The translations under genes and the position numbers were made by a program. A stretch of 64,000 nt of DNA from Phytopseudomonas flavescens (GTDB lineage: Bacteria; Pseudomonadota; Gammaproteobacteria; Pseudomonadales; Pseudomonadaceae): NCBI RefSeq assembly GCF_900100535.1, contig NZ_FNDG01000004.1:186001-250000 (forward strand), read 5' to 3'. Below are positions 56,944-64,000 of this stretch, piece by piece. Position 1 is the stretch's first letter. Each line of letters opens with the position of its first letter. The notes under the pieces are model-generated. The model worked only from the letters and a program-made list of their open reading frames with translations. It ran no database searches and was not told where the DNA came from.

Positions 56944-57449
56944 GGTACTGCCTGGTAGCAGGCCTTCAGGCCCTGGACCACGTACTGATGCACGCGGGTG
57001 ACCGATACGCCCAGCTCCTCGGCGATACGGACATAGGTGAGGCCGTCCAGCTGGCTGTACAGGAAGGCTGCGCGCGCCTTGCTCGACAGGCCGTCGAGCA
57101 GGCGGTCGATTTCCAGCAGCGTCTCCAGCAGCAGGTGCTGTTCTTCCGGCGAGGGCGCCAGGCGTTCGGGTTCGGCGGCCATGGCTTCGCGGTAGGCGCG
57201 CTCGAGGTCGCGGCGTCGCCAGGTGTCGAACATCAGACGCTTGGCGATGGTGGTGAGCAGCGCCCGCGGCTCGCGGATGCCCTGTGGCCGGGGCATGGCC
57301 ACCAGTTGGGCGAAGGTTTCCGACGCCAGGTCCGCCGCCTCGTCCCGGCAGCCGAGACGGCTGCGCAGGCGCTCGAACAGCCAGCCGTGATGCTCGCCGA
57401 ACAACGTGTGCAGGATGAGCGTTCTGGATCGCAGGTCGGTGGGTGGCAT
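56940..57449 (-). CDS. ECF sigma factor, FecI type
   Basis: A 169-residue ECF sigma factor: sigma-2 region CRDEAADLASETFAQLVA with the RALLTTIAKRLMFDTWRRRDLERAY segment, and sigma-4 DGLTYVRIAEELGVSVTRVHQYV. It directs transcription of the ferrichrome-type receptor. The ATG at 57449 is preceded by a Fur-box candidate; the frame upstream to 57869 is the reverse of the DUF1315 gene. Confidence 0.92.
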   Translation of the reverse strand: MPPTDLRSRTLILHTLFGEHHGWLFERLRSRLGCRDEAADLASETFAQLVAMPRPQGIREPRALLTTIAKRLMFDTWRRRDLERAYREAMAAEPERLAPSPEEQHLLLETLLEIDRLLDGLSSKARAAFLYSQLDGLTYVRIAEELGVSVTRVHQYVVQGLKACYQAVP

Positions 57450-57461
57450 GGCGACAGGTCT

Positions 57462-57480
57462 GTTATTGAAAACTATTATC
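57462..57480. promoter_or_regulatory. Fur-box candidate upstream of the FecI-type sigma gene
   Basis: On the minus strand GATAATAGTTTTCAATAAC matches GATAATGATAATCATTATC at about two-thirds of positions, keeping the GATAAT half. It lies 13-31 bases before the sigma-factor start. Confidence 0.65.
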
Positions 57481-57608
57481 AATTCTTGCACTGGCCCGCC
57501 TCGCTGACAATCGTCCTCGCTGCACGAGCCGCCGCGGCCATGCGCAATGCCCGTGCGCCAACGCGTGCGGCCCGGTACTATGTCGCTTTGCTTGTCGGGA
57601 GTTACCCC

Positions 57609-57872
57609 ATGTCCTCCTTCGTCGAACTGATCCGCAACATCACCCCGGACGTCTATGAAAGCCTCAAGCTGGCCGTGGAGATCGGCAAGTGGCCGGACGG
57701 GCGCAAGCTGACCCAGGAGCAGAAGGAACTGAGCCTGCAGGCGATGATCGCCTGGGAGGTGCAGAACCTGCCCGAAGACCAGCGCACCGGCTACATGGGC
57801 ACGTCCGAGTGCGCCTCGAAGTCCGAGCCGATCCCGAACCTGCTCTACAAGTCCTCGGAAACCCTGCACTGA
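57609..57872 (+). CDS. DUF1315 family protein (YeaC-like)
   Basis: An 87-residue small protein matching YeaC/DUF1315: FVELIRNITPDVYESLKLAVEIGKWPDG then LQAMIAWEVQNLP and a C-terminal tail. GGGAG precedes the ATG. Function unknown. The stop overlaps the start of the DUF2797 gene (TGATG), so the two are coupled. Confidence 0.88.
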   Translation: MSSFVELIRNITPDVYESLKLAVEIGKWPDGRKLTQEQKELSLQAMIAWEVQNLPEDQRTGYMGTSECASKSEPIPNLLYKSSETLH

Positions 57873-58705
57873 TGGTTGAAGTAGCCCGTGGCGCCCTGAG
57901 CAAGATGGCCACCCGCCTCGATTCGCCCGTGCAGTACGCCTTTCGCCTGGGTGACGAGCAGGTCGCCGTCAACCCGATGATCGGCAAGACCGTGCGCCTG
58001 GAGTTTCTCGGCGCGATTCATTGCAGCCATTGCGGGCGCAGAACCAAGACCAGTTTCAGTCAGGGTTATTGCTACCCCTGCATGCAAAGGCTCGCCCAGT
58101 GCGACCTGTGCATCATGAGCCCGGAACGCTGCCACTACGACGCCGGTACCTGCCGCGATCCCGGTTGGGGCGAGCAGTTCTGCATGACCGATCATGTGGT
58201 CTACCTGGCCAACTCGTCGGGCATCAAGGTGGGCATCACCCGCGCCACGCAGATCCCCACGCGCTGGATCGACCAGGGTGCGACCCAGGCGCTGCCGATC
58301 CTGCGAGTCGCCACTCGCCAGCAGTCCGGTTTCGTCGAGGACCTGCTGCGCAGCCAGGTGGCCGACAAGACCAATTGGCGCGCGTTGCTCAAGGGCGATG
58401 CGGCGCCGGTCGACCTGCTCGCCGTGCGCGAACAGATCCTCCAGGCCTGTGCCGAAGGCATCGATGCGCTGCAGCAGCGTTTCGGCCTGCAGGCCGTGCA
58501 GCCGTTGAACGAACAGCCGGTGGTCGAGATCCGTTACCCGATCGAGGGCTACCCGGCCAAGATCACCAGCTTCAACCTGGACAAGAATCCCGTCGCCGAA
58601 GGCACGCTGCTCGGCATCAAGGGCCAGTACCTGATGTTCGATACCGGCGTGATCAATGTCCGCAAGTACACCGCGTACCAGATCGCAGCCAGCTGCGCCG
58701 CCTGA
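57872..58705 (+). CDS. DUF2797 family protein
   Basis: A 277-residue protein of the DUF2797 family with an N-terminal treble-clef-like zinc region (CSHCGRRTKTSFSQGYCYPC, then CDLC and further Cys/His up to about residue 100) and a GIY-YIG-like core, VYLANSSGIKVGITRATQIPTRWIDQGA. The GIY-YIG fold suggests nuclease ancestry, but catalytic activity is unproven. It begins within the stop of the DUF1315 gene. Confidence 0.87.
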   Translation: MVEVARGALSKMATRLDSPVQYAFRLGDEQVAVNPMIGKTVRLEFLGAIHCSHCGRRTKTSFSQGYCYPCMQRLAQCDLCIMSPERCHYDAGTCRDPGWGEQFCMTDHVVYLANSSGIKVGITRATQIPTRWIDQGATQALPILRVATRQQSGFVEDLLRSQVADKTNWRALLKGDAAPVDLLAVREQILQACAEGIDALQQRFGLQAVQPLNEQPVVEIRYPIEGYPAKITSFNLDKNPVAEGTLLGIKGQYLMFDTGVINVRKYTAYQIAASCAA

Positions 58706-58774
58706 GCGGCAGGCGCAGCTGACGCCATTCACCTGCCTGTCGCGTCAAAGGACGTGGCATCGAAGAGGTTCCCC

Positions 58775-61438
58775 ATGCGTACCGAGCAATCGAAGACCAT
58801 CTACCTGAAGGACTATCAGGCTCCGGATTACCTGATCGACGAAACCCACCTGACCTTCGAGCTGTTCGAGGATCACACCCTGGTGCACGCCCAGTTGGTG
58901 ATGCGCCGCAACCCGGCGCTGTCGGCGGAGCTGCCGGCACTGACCCTCGACGGCCAGCAACTGGAGCTGCTCGAACTGAAGCTCGATGACCGCGTGTTGA
59001 GCGCCGCCGACTACAGGCTCACCGATAGCCACCTGACCCTGCAGCCGACCCAGACCAGCTTCGTCGTCGACAGCAGCGTGCGCATCCATCCGGAAAGCAA
59101 CACCGCGCTGGAGGGGCTGTACAAGTCCAGCGGCATGTTCTGCACCCAGTGCGAGGCCGAGGGCTTTCGCAAGATCACCTATTACCTCGACCGCCCGGAC
59201 GTGATGAGCAGCTTCACCACCACGGTGAGCGGCGACAAGCAGAAGTACCCGATCCTGCTGTCCAACGGCAACCCGGTGGCCAGCGGCCAGGAAGACGACG
59301 GTCGGCACTGGGCGACCTGGGAAGACCCGTTCAAGAAACCGGCCTACCTGTTCGCCCTGGTCGCCGGTGATCTCTGGTGCGTGGAAGACACGTTCACCAC
59401 CCTGAGCAGCCGCGAAGTGACCCTGCGCATCTACGTCGAGCCGGAAAACATCGACAAGGTGCAGCACGCCATGGACAGCCTGAAGAAGTCCATGAAGTGG
59501 GACGAAGAGGTCTACGGTCGCGAGTACGACCTGGACATCTTCATGATCGTCGCGGTCAACGACTTCAACATGGGTGCCATGGAGAACAAGGGCCTCAACA
59601 TCTTCAACTCCAGCGCCGTGCTTGCCCGCGCCGAGACGGCCACCGATGCCGCGCACCAGCGGGTCGAGGCGATCGTCGCCCACGAGTACTTCCACAACTG
59701 GTCGGGCAACCGGGTGACCTGCCGCGACTGGTTCCAGCTGTCGCTCAAGGAAGGCTTCACGGTGTTCCGTGATGCAGCGTTCTCCGCCGACATGAACTCG
59801 GCGACGGTCAAGCGCATCCAGGACGTGGCCTACCTGCGTACCCACCAGTTCGCCGAGGATGCAGGCCCCATGGCCCACCCGGTGCGCCCGGATGCGTACA
59901 TGGAAATCTCCAACTTCTACACCCTGACCATCTACGAGAAGGGTTCCGAAGTCCTGCGCATGATCCACACCCTGCTGGGCGAAGAAGCCTTCCGCAAGGG
60001 ATCGGATCTATACTTCGAGCGCCACGATGGCCAGGCCGTGACCTGCGACGACTTCGTCAAGGCCATGGAAGATGCCGGGGGCCAGAACCTGACCCAGTTC
60101 AAGCGCTGGTACACCCAATCGGGCACCCCGCGCCTGGCCGTCGCCGAGCGTTACGACGCTGCCGCGAAAACCTATACCCTGACCTTCACCCAGAGCTGCC
60201 CGGCCACGCCAGGGCAGCGCGAGGGCGACAAATTGCCCTTCGTGATTCCGGTCGAGTTGGGGCTGCTCGATGCCCAGGGCGACGACCTGCCACTGCGCCT
60301 GCAGGGCGAGGCCGCTGCCGCTGCCGGTAGCCGCGTGCTGTCGGTGACCGAGGCGCAGCAGTCGTTCACTTTCGTCGATATCGCCGAGAAGCCCCTGCCG
60401 TCGCTGCTGCGTGGCTTCAGTGCACCGGTCAAGCTGAGCTTCCCCTACGACCGCGATCAACTGATGTTCCTGATGCAGCACGACAGCGATGGGTTCAATC
60501 GCTGGGAAGCGGGGCAGCAGCTCAGCGTGCAGGTGCTGCAGGAATTGATCGGCCAGCATCAGCGCGGCGAGACGCTGGTGCTCGATCAGCGACTGGTCAG
60601 CGCACTGCGCACCCTGTTGCAGGACGACGCGCTGGATCAGGCCATGGTCGCCGAGATGCTCTCGCTGCCGGGCGAGGCCTACCTCACCGAGATCAGCGAC
60701 GTGGCCGATGTCGACGCCATCCACGGCGCGCGTGAATTCGCCCGCCAGCAGTTGGCCGAAGCCCTGTTCGAGCCGTTGTGGCAGCGTTATCAAGCCAACC
60801 GCGAGGTATCGCGCACTACGCCTTACATGGCCGAAGCCGAGCACTTCGCGCGTCGCGCCCTGCAGAACATCGCGCTGTCGTACCTGATGCTGACGGGCAA
60901 ACCCGAGGTGCTGGCGGCGACGCTGGAGCAGTACGAGGCGTGCGACAACATGACCGAGCGCCTGACCGCCCTGGCCGTGCTGGTCAACTCACCGTTCGAG
61001 GCTGAGCGCAGCAAGGCCCTGGCTGCCTTCGCCGAGCACTTCAAGGACAACGCCCTGGTCATGGATCAGTGGTTCAGCGTGCAGGCGGCCAGCACCTTGC
61101 CGGGTGGCTTGGCGCGCGTGCAGGCGTTGATGGAGCACCCGGCGTTCACCCTGAAGAACCCCAACAAGGTGCGTGCGCTGATCGGCGCATTCGCCGGCCA
61201 GAACCTGGTGAACTTCCACGCCGCCGATGGCAGCGGATATCGCTTCCTGGCCGACCAGGTGATCGTGCTCAACGCCCTCAACCCGCAGATCGCCTCGCGC
61301 CTGCTGGCGCCACTGACCCGCTGGCGCAAGTACGGCAGCCAGCGCCAGGCGCTGATGAAGGCGGAGCTGGAGCGGATTCTCGCTTCCGGTGAGCTGTCGG
61401 CGGATGTCTACGAGGTGGTGAGCAAGAGCCTGGCGTGA
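58775..61438 (+). CDS. pepN: Aminopeptidase N
   Basis: An 887-residue M1-family metallopeptidase that trims N-terminal residues from peptides in the cytosol. Visible motifs are GAMENKGLNIFN (exopeptidase motif, about 265) and the zinc site HEYFH (H303, E304, H307) with E326 18 residues further (SLKEGF), and the Tyr in the ISNFYTLTIYEKG segment. Length agrees with bacterial PepN (about 870-890). GAGGTTCCCC precedes the ATG. Confidence 0.95.
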   Translation: MRTEQSKTIYLKDYQAPDYLIDETHLTFELFEDHTLVHAQLVMRRNPALSAELPALTLDGQQLELLELKLDDRVLSAADYRLTDSHLTLQPTQTSFVVDSSVRIHPESNTALEGLYKSSGMFCTQCEAEGFRKITYYLDRPDVMSSFTTTVSGDKQKYPILLSNGNPVASGQEDDGRHWATWEDPFKKPAYLFALVAGDLWCVEDTFTTLSSREVTLRIYVEPENIDKVQHAMDSLKKSMKWDEEVYGREYDLDIFMIVAVNDFNMGAMENKGLNIFNSSAVLARAETATDAAHQRVEAIVAHEYFHNWSGNRVTCRDWFQLSLKEGFTVFRDAAFSADMNSATVKRIQDVAYLRTHQFAEDAGPMAHPVRPDAYMEISNFYTLTIYEKGSEVLRMIHTLLGEEAFRKGSDLYFERHDGQAVTCDDFVKAMEDAGGQNLTQFKRWYTQSGTPRLAVAERYDAAAKTYTLTFTQSCPATPGQREGDKLPFVIPVELGLLDAQGDDLPLRLQGEAAAAAGSRVLSVTEAQQSFTFVDIAEKPLPSLLRGFSAPVKLSFPYDRDQLMFLMQHDSDGFNRWEAGQQLSVQVLQELIGQHQRGETLVLDQRLVSALRTLLQDDALDQAMVAEMLSLPGEAYLTEISDVADVDAIHGAREFARQQLAEALFEPLWQRYQANREVSRTTPYMAEAEHFARRALQNIALSYLMLTGKPEVLAATLEQYEACDNMTERLTALAVLVNSPFEAERSKALAAFAEHFKDNALVMDQWFSVQAASTLPGGLARVQALMEHPAFTLKNPNKVRALIGAFAGQNLVNFHAADGSGYRFLADQVIVLNALNPQIASRLLAPLTRWRKYGSQRQALMKAELERILASGELSADVYEVVSKSLA

Positions 61439-61508
61439 GCCAGGCCGCATTCGGGCTGCCTGCTCGACTCGCACCGGAAGCGCTGCTGCTCCCGGTGTGA
61501 CCGCCCAG

Positions 61509-61548
61509 TGCGGCAGGAGCCCGCTTGCGGGCGGTGCAATCGCCGCGT
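61509..61548. repeat. REP-like palindromic unit
   Basis: GCAGGAGCCCGCTTGCGGGC followed by GGTGCAATCGCC resembles the GTGGGAGCGGGCTTGCCCGC unit common in Pseudomonas; CCCGC-TT-GCGGG forms a short hairpin. One copy only in this stretch. Confidence 0.5.
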
Positions 61549-61875
61549 CATTGGCTGCGCGTCCGGGGTCCATGGGATTGCCGGCCCTGGCTCCCCCGAG
61601 TGCCTATCCCCGGCCCGCCGCGGAGCCACTTCCCAGGCCTGAAAGCTTCGTCCTAGAGCGGTTTGACTTGCTTTAACGCGCGTCATCGGGCCGAATGTTA
61701 CCGTTGGTTCCCGCAGTAACGGTTTTTCGTTACCTGCCGGCATCGACTGTTATCCGGTTATACGCCGACACACTGAATACCTCGCGTGATCGATTGACGA
61801 GCGCGTGGAGCTGTGCGCGTTTGGCACGATTTCCTGGGGAGGAGCGTGCCTTGGCAGGCGATAACCGACGCAAAT

Positions 61876-61894
61876 TGATCAGTGGCTGATCAGT
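61876..61894. promoter_or_regulatory. Direct repeat TGATCAGT, candidate activator site
   Basis: Two exact copies of TGATCAGT (each containing palindromic TGATCA) 11 bases apart, about one helical turn, and about 63 bases before the -24 element. It is a plausible enhancer for a sigma-54 activator. Confidence 0.45.
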
Positions 61895-61956
61895 CATAAA
61901 AAGACGCTACGGAGCTGCTCTGGAAAAGCGCTTTCAGCTAATACGAGCGTTTGAAC

Positions 61957-61971
61957 TGGCACCAAGGTTGC
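61957..61971 (+). promoter_or_regulatory. Sigma-54 (-24/-12) promoter of the DUF1302 gene
   Basis: TGGCACC-AAGG-TTGC matches TGGCACG-N4-TTGC at all fixed positions but one, followed by A. The start site would be near 61983. Confidence 0.85.
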
Positions 61972-62097
61972 ACTGCATGGGGCAGTGACGTCAGCCAGTT
62001 CAGCGCAATGGCAGGATACCCGAACAAGGTGTCCGCCAGGCCCACCGGAAACGGGCCGGATAGAACAACGACTGTCTGTCAGCGGAGTAGCGATTCA

Positions 62098-64000
62098 ATG
62101 CGTATCAAGTCCTTTGAGCCGGCCTTGCGCCTGTTGCCGGCGCAGGCGGGTTATGCCCTGGCCAGCGTGTTACCGCTGCTGGTCACGGTGCCCGTACAGG
62201 CGGCGGAGTTCAGCTTCGCCGACAACGAAATCAGCGGCTCGCTCGACACCACGCTGTCCTACGGGCAGCTCTGGCGTGTGCAGGGGCAGAGCAGAAGCAA
62301 CGACGACGTCAACGTCAACGACGGCAATCGCAATTTCGATACCGGGCTGGTTTCCGAGGTGTTCAAGATCACCTCCGACCTGGAAATGAATTACCAGAAC
62401 TACGGCCTCTTCGTGCGTGGCACGGCGTTCTATGACACCCGGATCATGGACAAGCGCAACGACTTCAACAGCGGTAACAGGCTCACTCAGCCGAGCCAGA
62501 ACTTCCCCAACGATGACAGCTTCACTCGCGATACTCGGCACAAGGCCGGACGCGATGCGCAGATTCTCGATGCCTACGTGTATGGCAACTGGGATGTCGC
62601 CGAGCGTCCGGTCAGTGCGCGTCTGGGCCGGCAGGTGTTCAACTGGGGCGAGGGCGTGTTCTATCGCGGTGGCGTGAACACCAGCAACCCGGTGGACGGC
62701 GCGCGCTTCCGGCTGCCAGGTTCGGAGATCAAGGAAGTGCTGATCCCCGTCGAGGCGGTCAGTTTCAATATCGGCCTGACCGACAACCTGTCGATGGAGA
62801 CTTTCTACCAGTTCAACTGGAAGGAAACCGCCATTGACCCGGTGGGCAGCTACTTCTCCGAGACCGACCTGTTCGCCGAAGGTGGCAATACCGCCTATTC
62901 GCGACAGCCCGCACTGCTCCCGCTGGCAGGCTTGTACAGCGGCCTGGGCGCCACCGGTGGCCTGCAGGGTGGCCGTGACATCGACGCCAACGGTTATATC
63001 AAAGTGGCGTCCATCGGCAAGGACATCAACGCCAGGAACGATGGCCAGTTCGGTGTAGCCTTGCGCTATATCGCCGAGCAGTTGAACTCGACCGAGTTCG
63101 GTTTCTACTTCGTCAATTACCACGCCAAGGAGCCCACCGCTGCGGCTGATCTGGGTAGCTATCCCGGGCTGAATCTCGCAGCCATCCAGGCGGCCGCCAC
63201 GCCGGCCATCCAGCAGTCGGTCGCTGCCGCGGTCGGCCTGACGGTGCCCCAACTGCAGGGCGCCATCGCGGCCGATCCTACCGGTGGTCTGGCCAATGCC
63301 TACCGCAGTGCGCTGGCCAGTGCCGTGGGCGGTATCGCCACCATCGATGTCGCCAACAGCATCAACGCCCGCCGCGAGTACGTCGAAGATATCCGCATGT
63401 ACGGTTTCAGCTTCAACACCACACTGGGCGATGCCTCGCTGTTCGGTGAGCTGTCCTACCGGCCGAACCTGCCGATCGGCGTCGCCGCCACCAACGACCT
63501 GCTCGGCGATCTGTTGCGTCAGGCACCGCAACTGGTGCAGGGCCAGCAGGTGAATATCGGTGGCCGCGCGCTGCAGCTCGGCGACCAGATTCACAACTAC
63601 GAGCGCGTCGAGGCCTACAACGCGTCGCTGGGTACCCTCTACAACTTCGGCCCGTCGCTGGGCTTCGATGCCCTGACCGGCGTGGCCGAACTGGCCTCCG
63701 AGCACCTGCGCGGCAGCGACCTGCAGTACACCGCATACGATGGCTCGACTCGCTACTACGCCGGGCGTGGCGATTCCTCCTACGCTTTCGGTTATGGCCG
63801 CAGTTATCAGGTCAACAAGAACGCCTATGGTTACACCCTGGTGCTGTCCGGCACCTGGAACGACGTCGTGGCCGGGGTCAACCTGTCGCCCTTCGTCGTC
63901 TACAAGGATGACTTCGAGGGTAATTCCTACCAGACCGGTAACTTCGTCGAAGGCCGCAAGGCTTATACCCTCGGTATGAAGGCCAATTACATGAACAGCC
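62098..64000 (+). CDS. DUF1302 outer-membrane-type protein (5' part, runs off the window)
   Basis: 634 codons are present without a stop. The N-terminal signal peptide ends near VPVQAAE (residue 37). The mature region is a beta-rich porin-like chain with alternating aromatic residues, e.g. ISGSLDTTLSYGQLWR, GNWDVAERPVSARLGRQVFNWGEG and YGFSFNTTLGDASLFGELSY, of the DUF1302 family. Such genes in Pseudomonas usually stand with DUF1329 and are tied to uptake or secretion of hydrophobic carbon sources; their exact role is unsettled. A near-consensus sigma-54 promoter precedes it. Confidence 0.88.
   Translation, partial: MRIKSFEPALRLLPAQAGYALASVLPLLVTVPVQAAEFSFADNEISGSLDTTLSYGQLWRVQGQSRSNDDVNVNDGNRNFDTGLVSEVFKITSDLEMNYQNYGLFVRGTAFYDTRIMDKRNDFNSGNRLTQPSQNFPNDDSFTRDTRHKAGRDAQILDAYVYGNWDVAERPVSARLGRQVFNWGEGVFYRGGVNTSNPVDGARFRLPGSEIKEVLIPVEAVSFNIGLTDNLSMETFYQFNWKETAIDPVGSYFSETDLFAEGGNTAYSRQPALLPLAGLYSGLGATGGLQGGRDIDANGYIKVASIGKDINARNDGQFGVALRYIAEQLNSTEFGFYFVNYHAKEPTAAADLGSYPGLNLAAIQAAATPAIQQSVAAAVGLTVPQLQGAIAADPTGGLANAYRSALASAVGGIATIDVANSINARREYVEDIRMYGFSFNTTLGDASLFGELSYRPNLPIGVAATNDLLGDLLRQAPQLVQGQQVNIGGRALQLGDQIHNYERVEAYNASLGTLYNFGPSLGFDALTGVAELASEHLRGSDLQYTAYDGSTRYYAGRGDSSYAFGYGRSYQVNKNAYGYTLVLSGTWNDVVAGVNLSPFVVYKDDFEGNSYQTGNFVEGRKAYTLGMKANYMNS

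Larger units (their letters stand above)
61439..62097. other. Long regulatory region upstream of the DUF1302 gene
   Basis: 659 bases without a convincing gene. From left to right it holds a REP-like unit (61509-61548), a cluster of GTTAC words at 61697-61763 (GTTACC, GTAAC, GTTACC, GTTATCC, GTTATAC), two TGATCAGT repeats (61876-61894), a sigma-54 promoter (61957-61971) and a leader of about 115 bases. Confidence 0.55.

Noticed and set aside
61695..61889. Short open frame in the DUF1302 upstream region
   Set aside because: No ribosome site, overlaps repeat words, and its composition is not Pseudomonas-like coding sequence.

Overview
The window is high-GC DNA typical of a gamma-proteobacterium and almost certainly chromosomal Pseudomonas. 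The grounds are an eight-gene block in the exact order of the P. aeruginosa fpvGHJKCDEF locus, a trehalose synthase of the P. stutzeri type, SfnB-like sulfur-acquisition enzymes, a FadH/PepN/NadK/Pgm complement, and Pseudomonas-style intergenic repeats. No rRNA, tRNA, CRISPR array, phage or transposase gene was recognised. The species cannot be fixed from the window alone.

Region 1 (1-8791) carries transport and sulfur-type genes. It opens with the tail of one branched-chain-type periplasmic binding protein, a paralogous second binding protein and a LivF-like ATPase. A sigma-54 (-24/-12) promoter at 2533-2547 then precedes a tight six-gene run: an SfnB-like flavin monooxygenase, a 119-residue stand-alone piece resembling the C-terminal domain of that family, and a complete ribose-type ABC importer (binding protein, double ATPase, two permeases). 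8914-10733 holds a GNAT acetyltransferase and an MFS exporter.

Region 2 (10742-20993) has two separate acid-sugar catabolic modules. The first (minus strand) is a LacI-family regulator, an MFS transporter, a 2-hydroxyacid dehydrogenase and an enolase-superfamily dehydratase. A perfect operator lies in front of the transporter and a second one inside its first codons. The second is a LysR regulator divergent from an MFS transporter and a glucarate-dehydratase-like enzyme. An SH3/coiled-coil protein sits between them, and a hydrolase of the isochorismatase fold follows.

Region 3 (21127-33382) is mixed: an orphan 116-residue gene under an AT-rich inverted repeat, phosphoglucomutase, a chemoreceptor, an Rrf2 regulator divergent from a CxxC flavoprotein, a MITE-like repeat, a small cytochrome c, trehalose synthase, and a DszA-like plus SfnB-like pair. 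The pair has a second sigma-54 promoter and shares the upstream palindrome TGTTG-N6-CAACA with the operon of region 1. A divergent serine acetyltransferase follows (33807-34769), which fits sulfur assimilation.

Region 4 (35009-57480) is dominated by iron. The fpvG-to-fpvF operon runs leftward from a Fur-box-like site and ends at a bidirectional terminator. Further on are a TonB-dependent siderophore receptor and a FecI/FecR/FiuA-like receptor operon, each with a Fur-box candidate. Housekeeping genes lie between them: an AraC regulator, fadH, a coiled-coil protein, a PLP enzyme, a DUF1853 protein, nadK, a metallophosphoesterase and glpG.

Region 5 (57609-64000) holds a DUF1315 protein, a DUF2797 protein, pepN, a 659-base intergenic region with a near-perfect sigma-54 promoter, and the 5' part of a DUF1302 outer-membrane-type gene that runs off the end.
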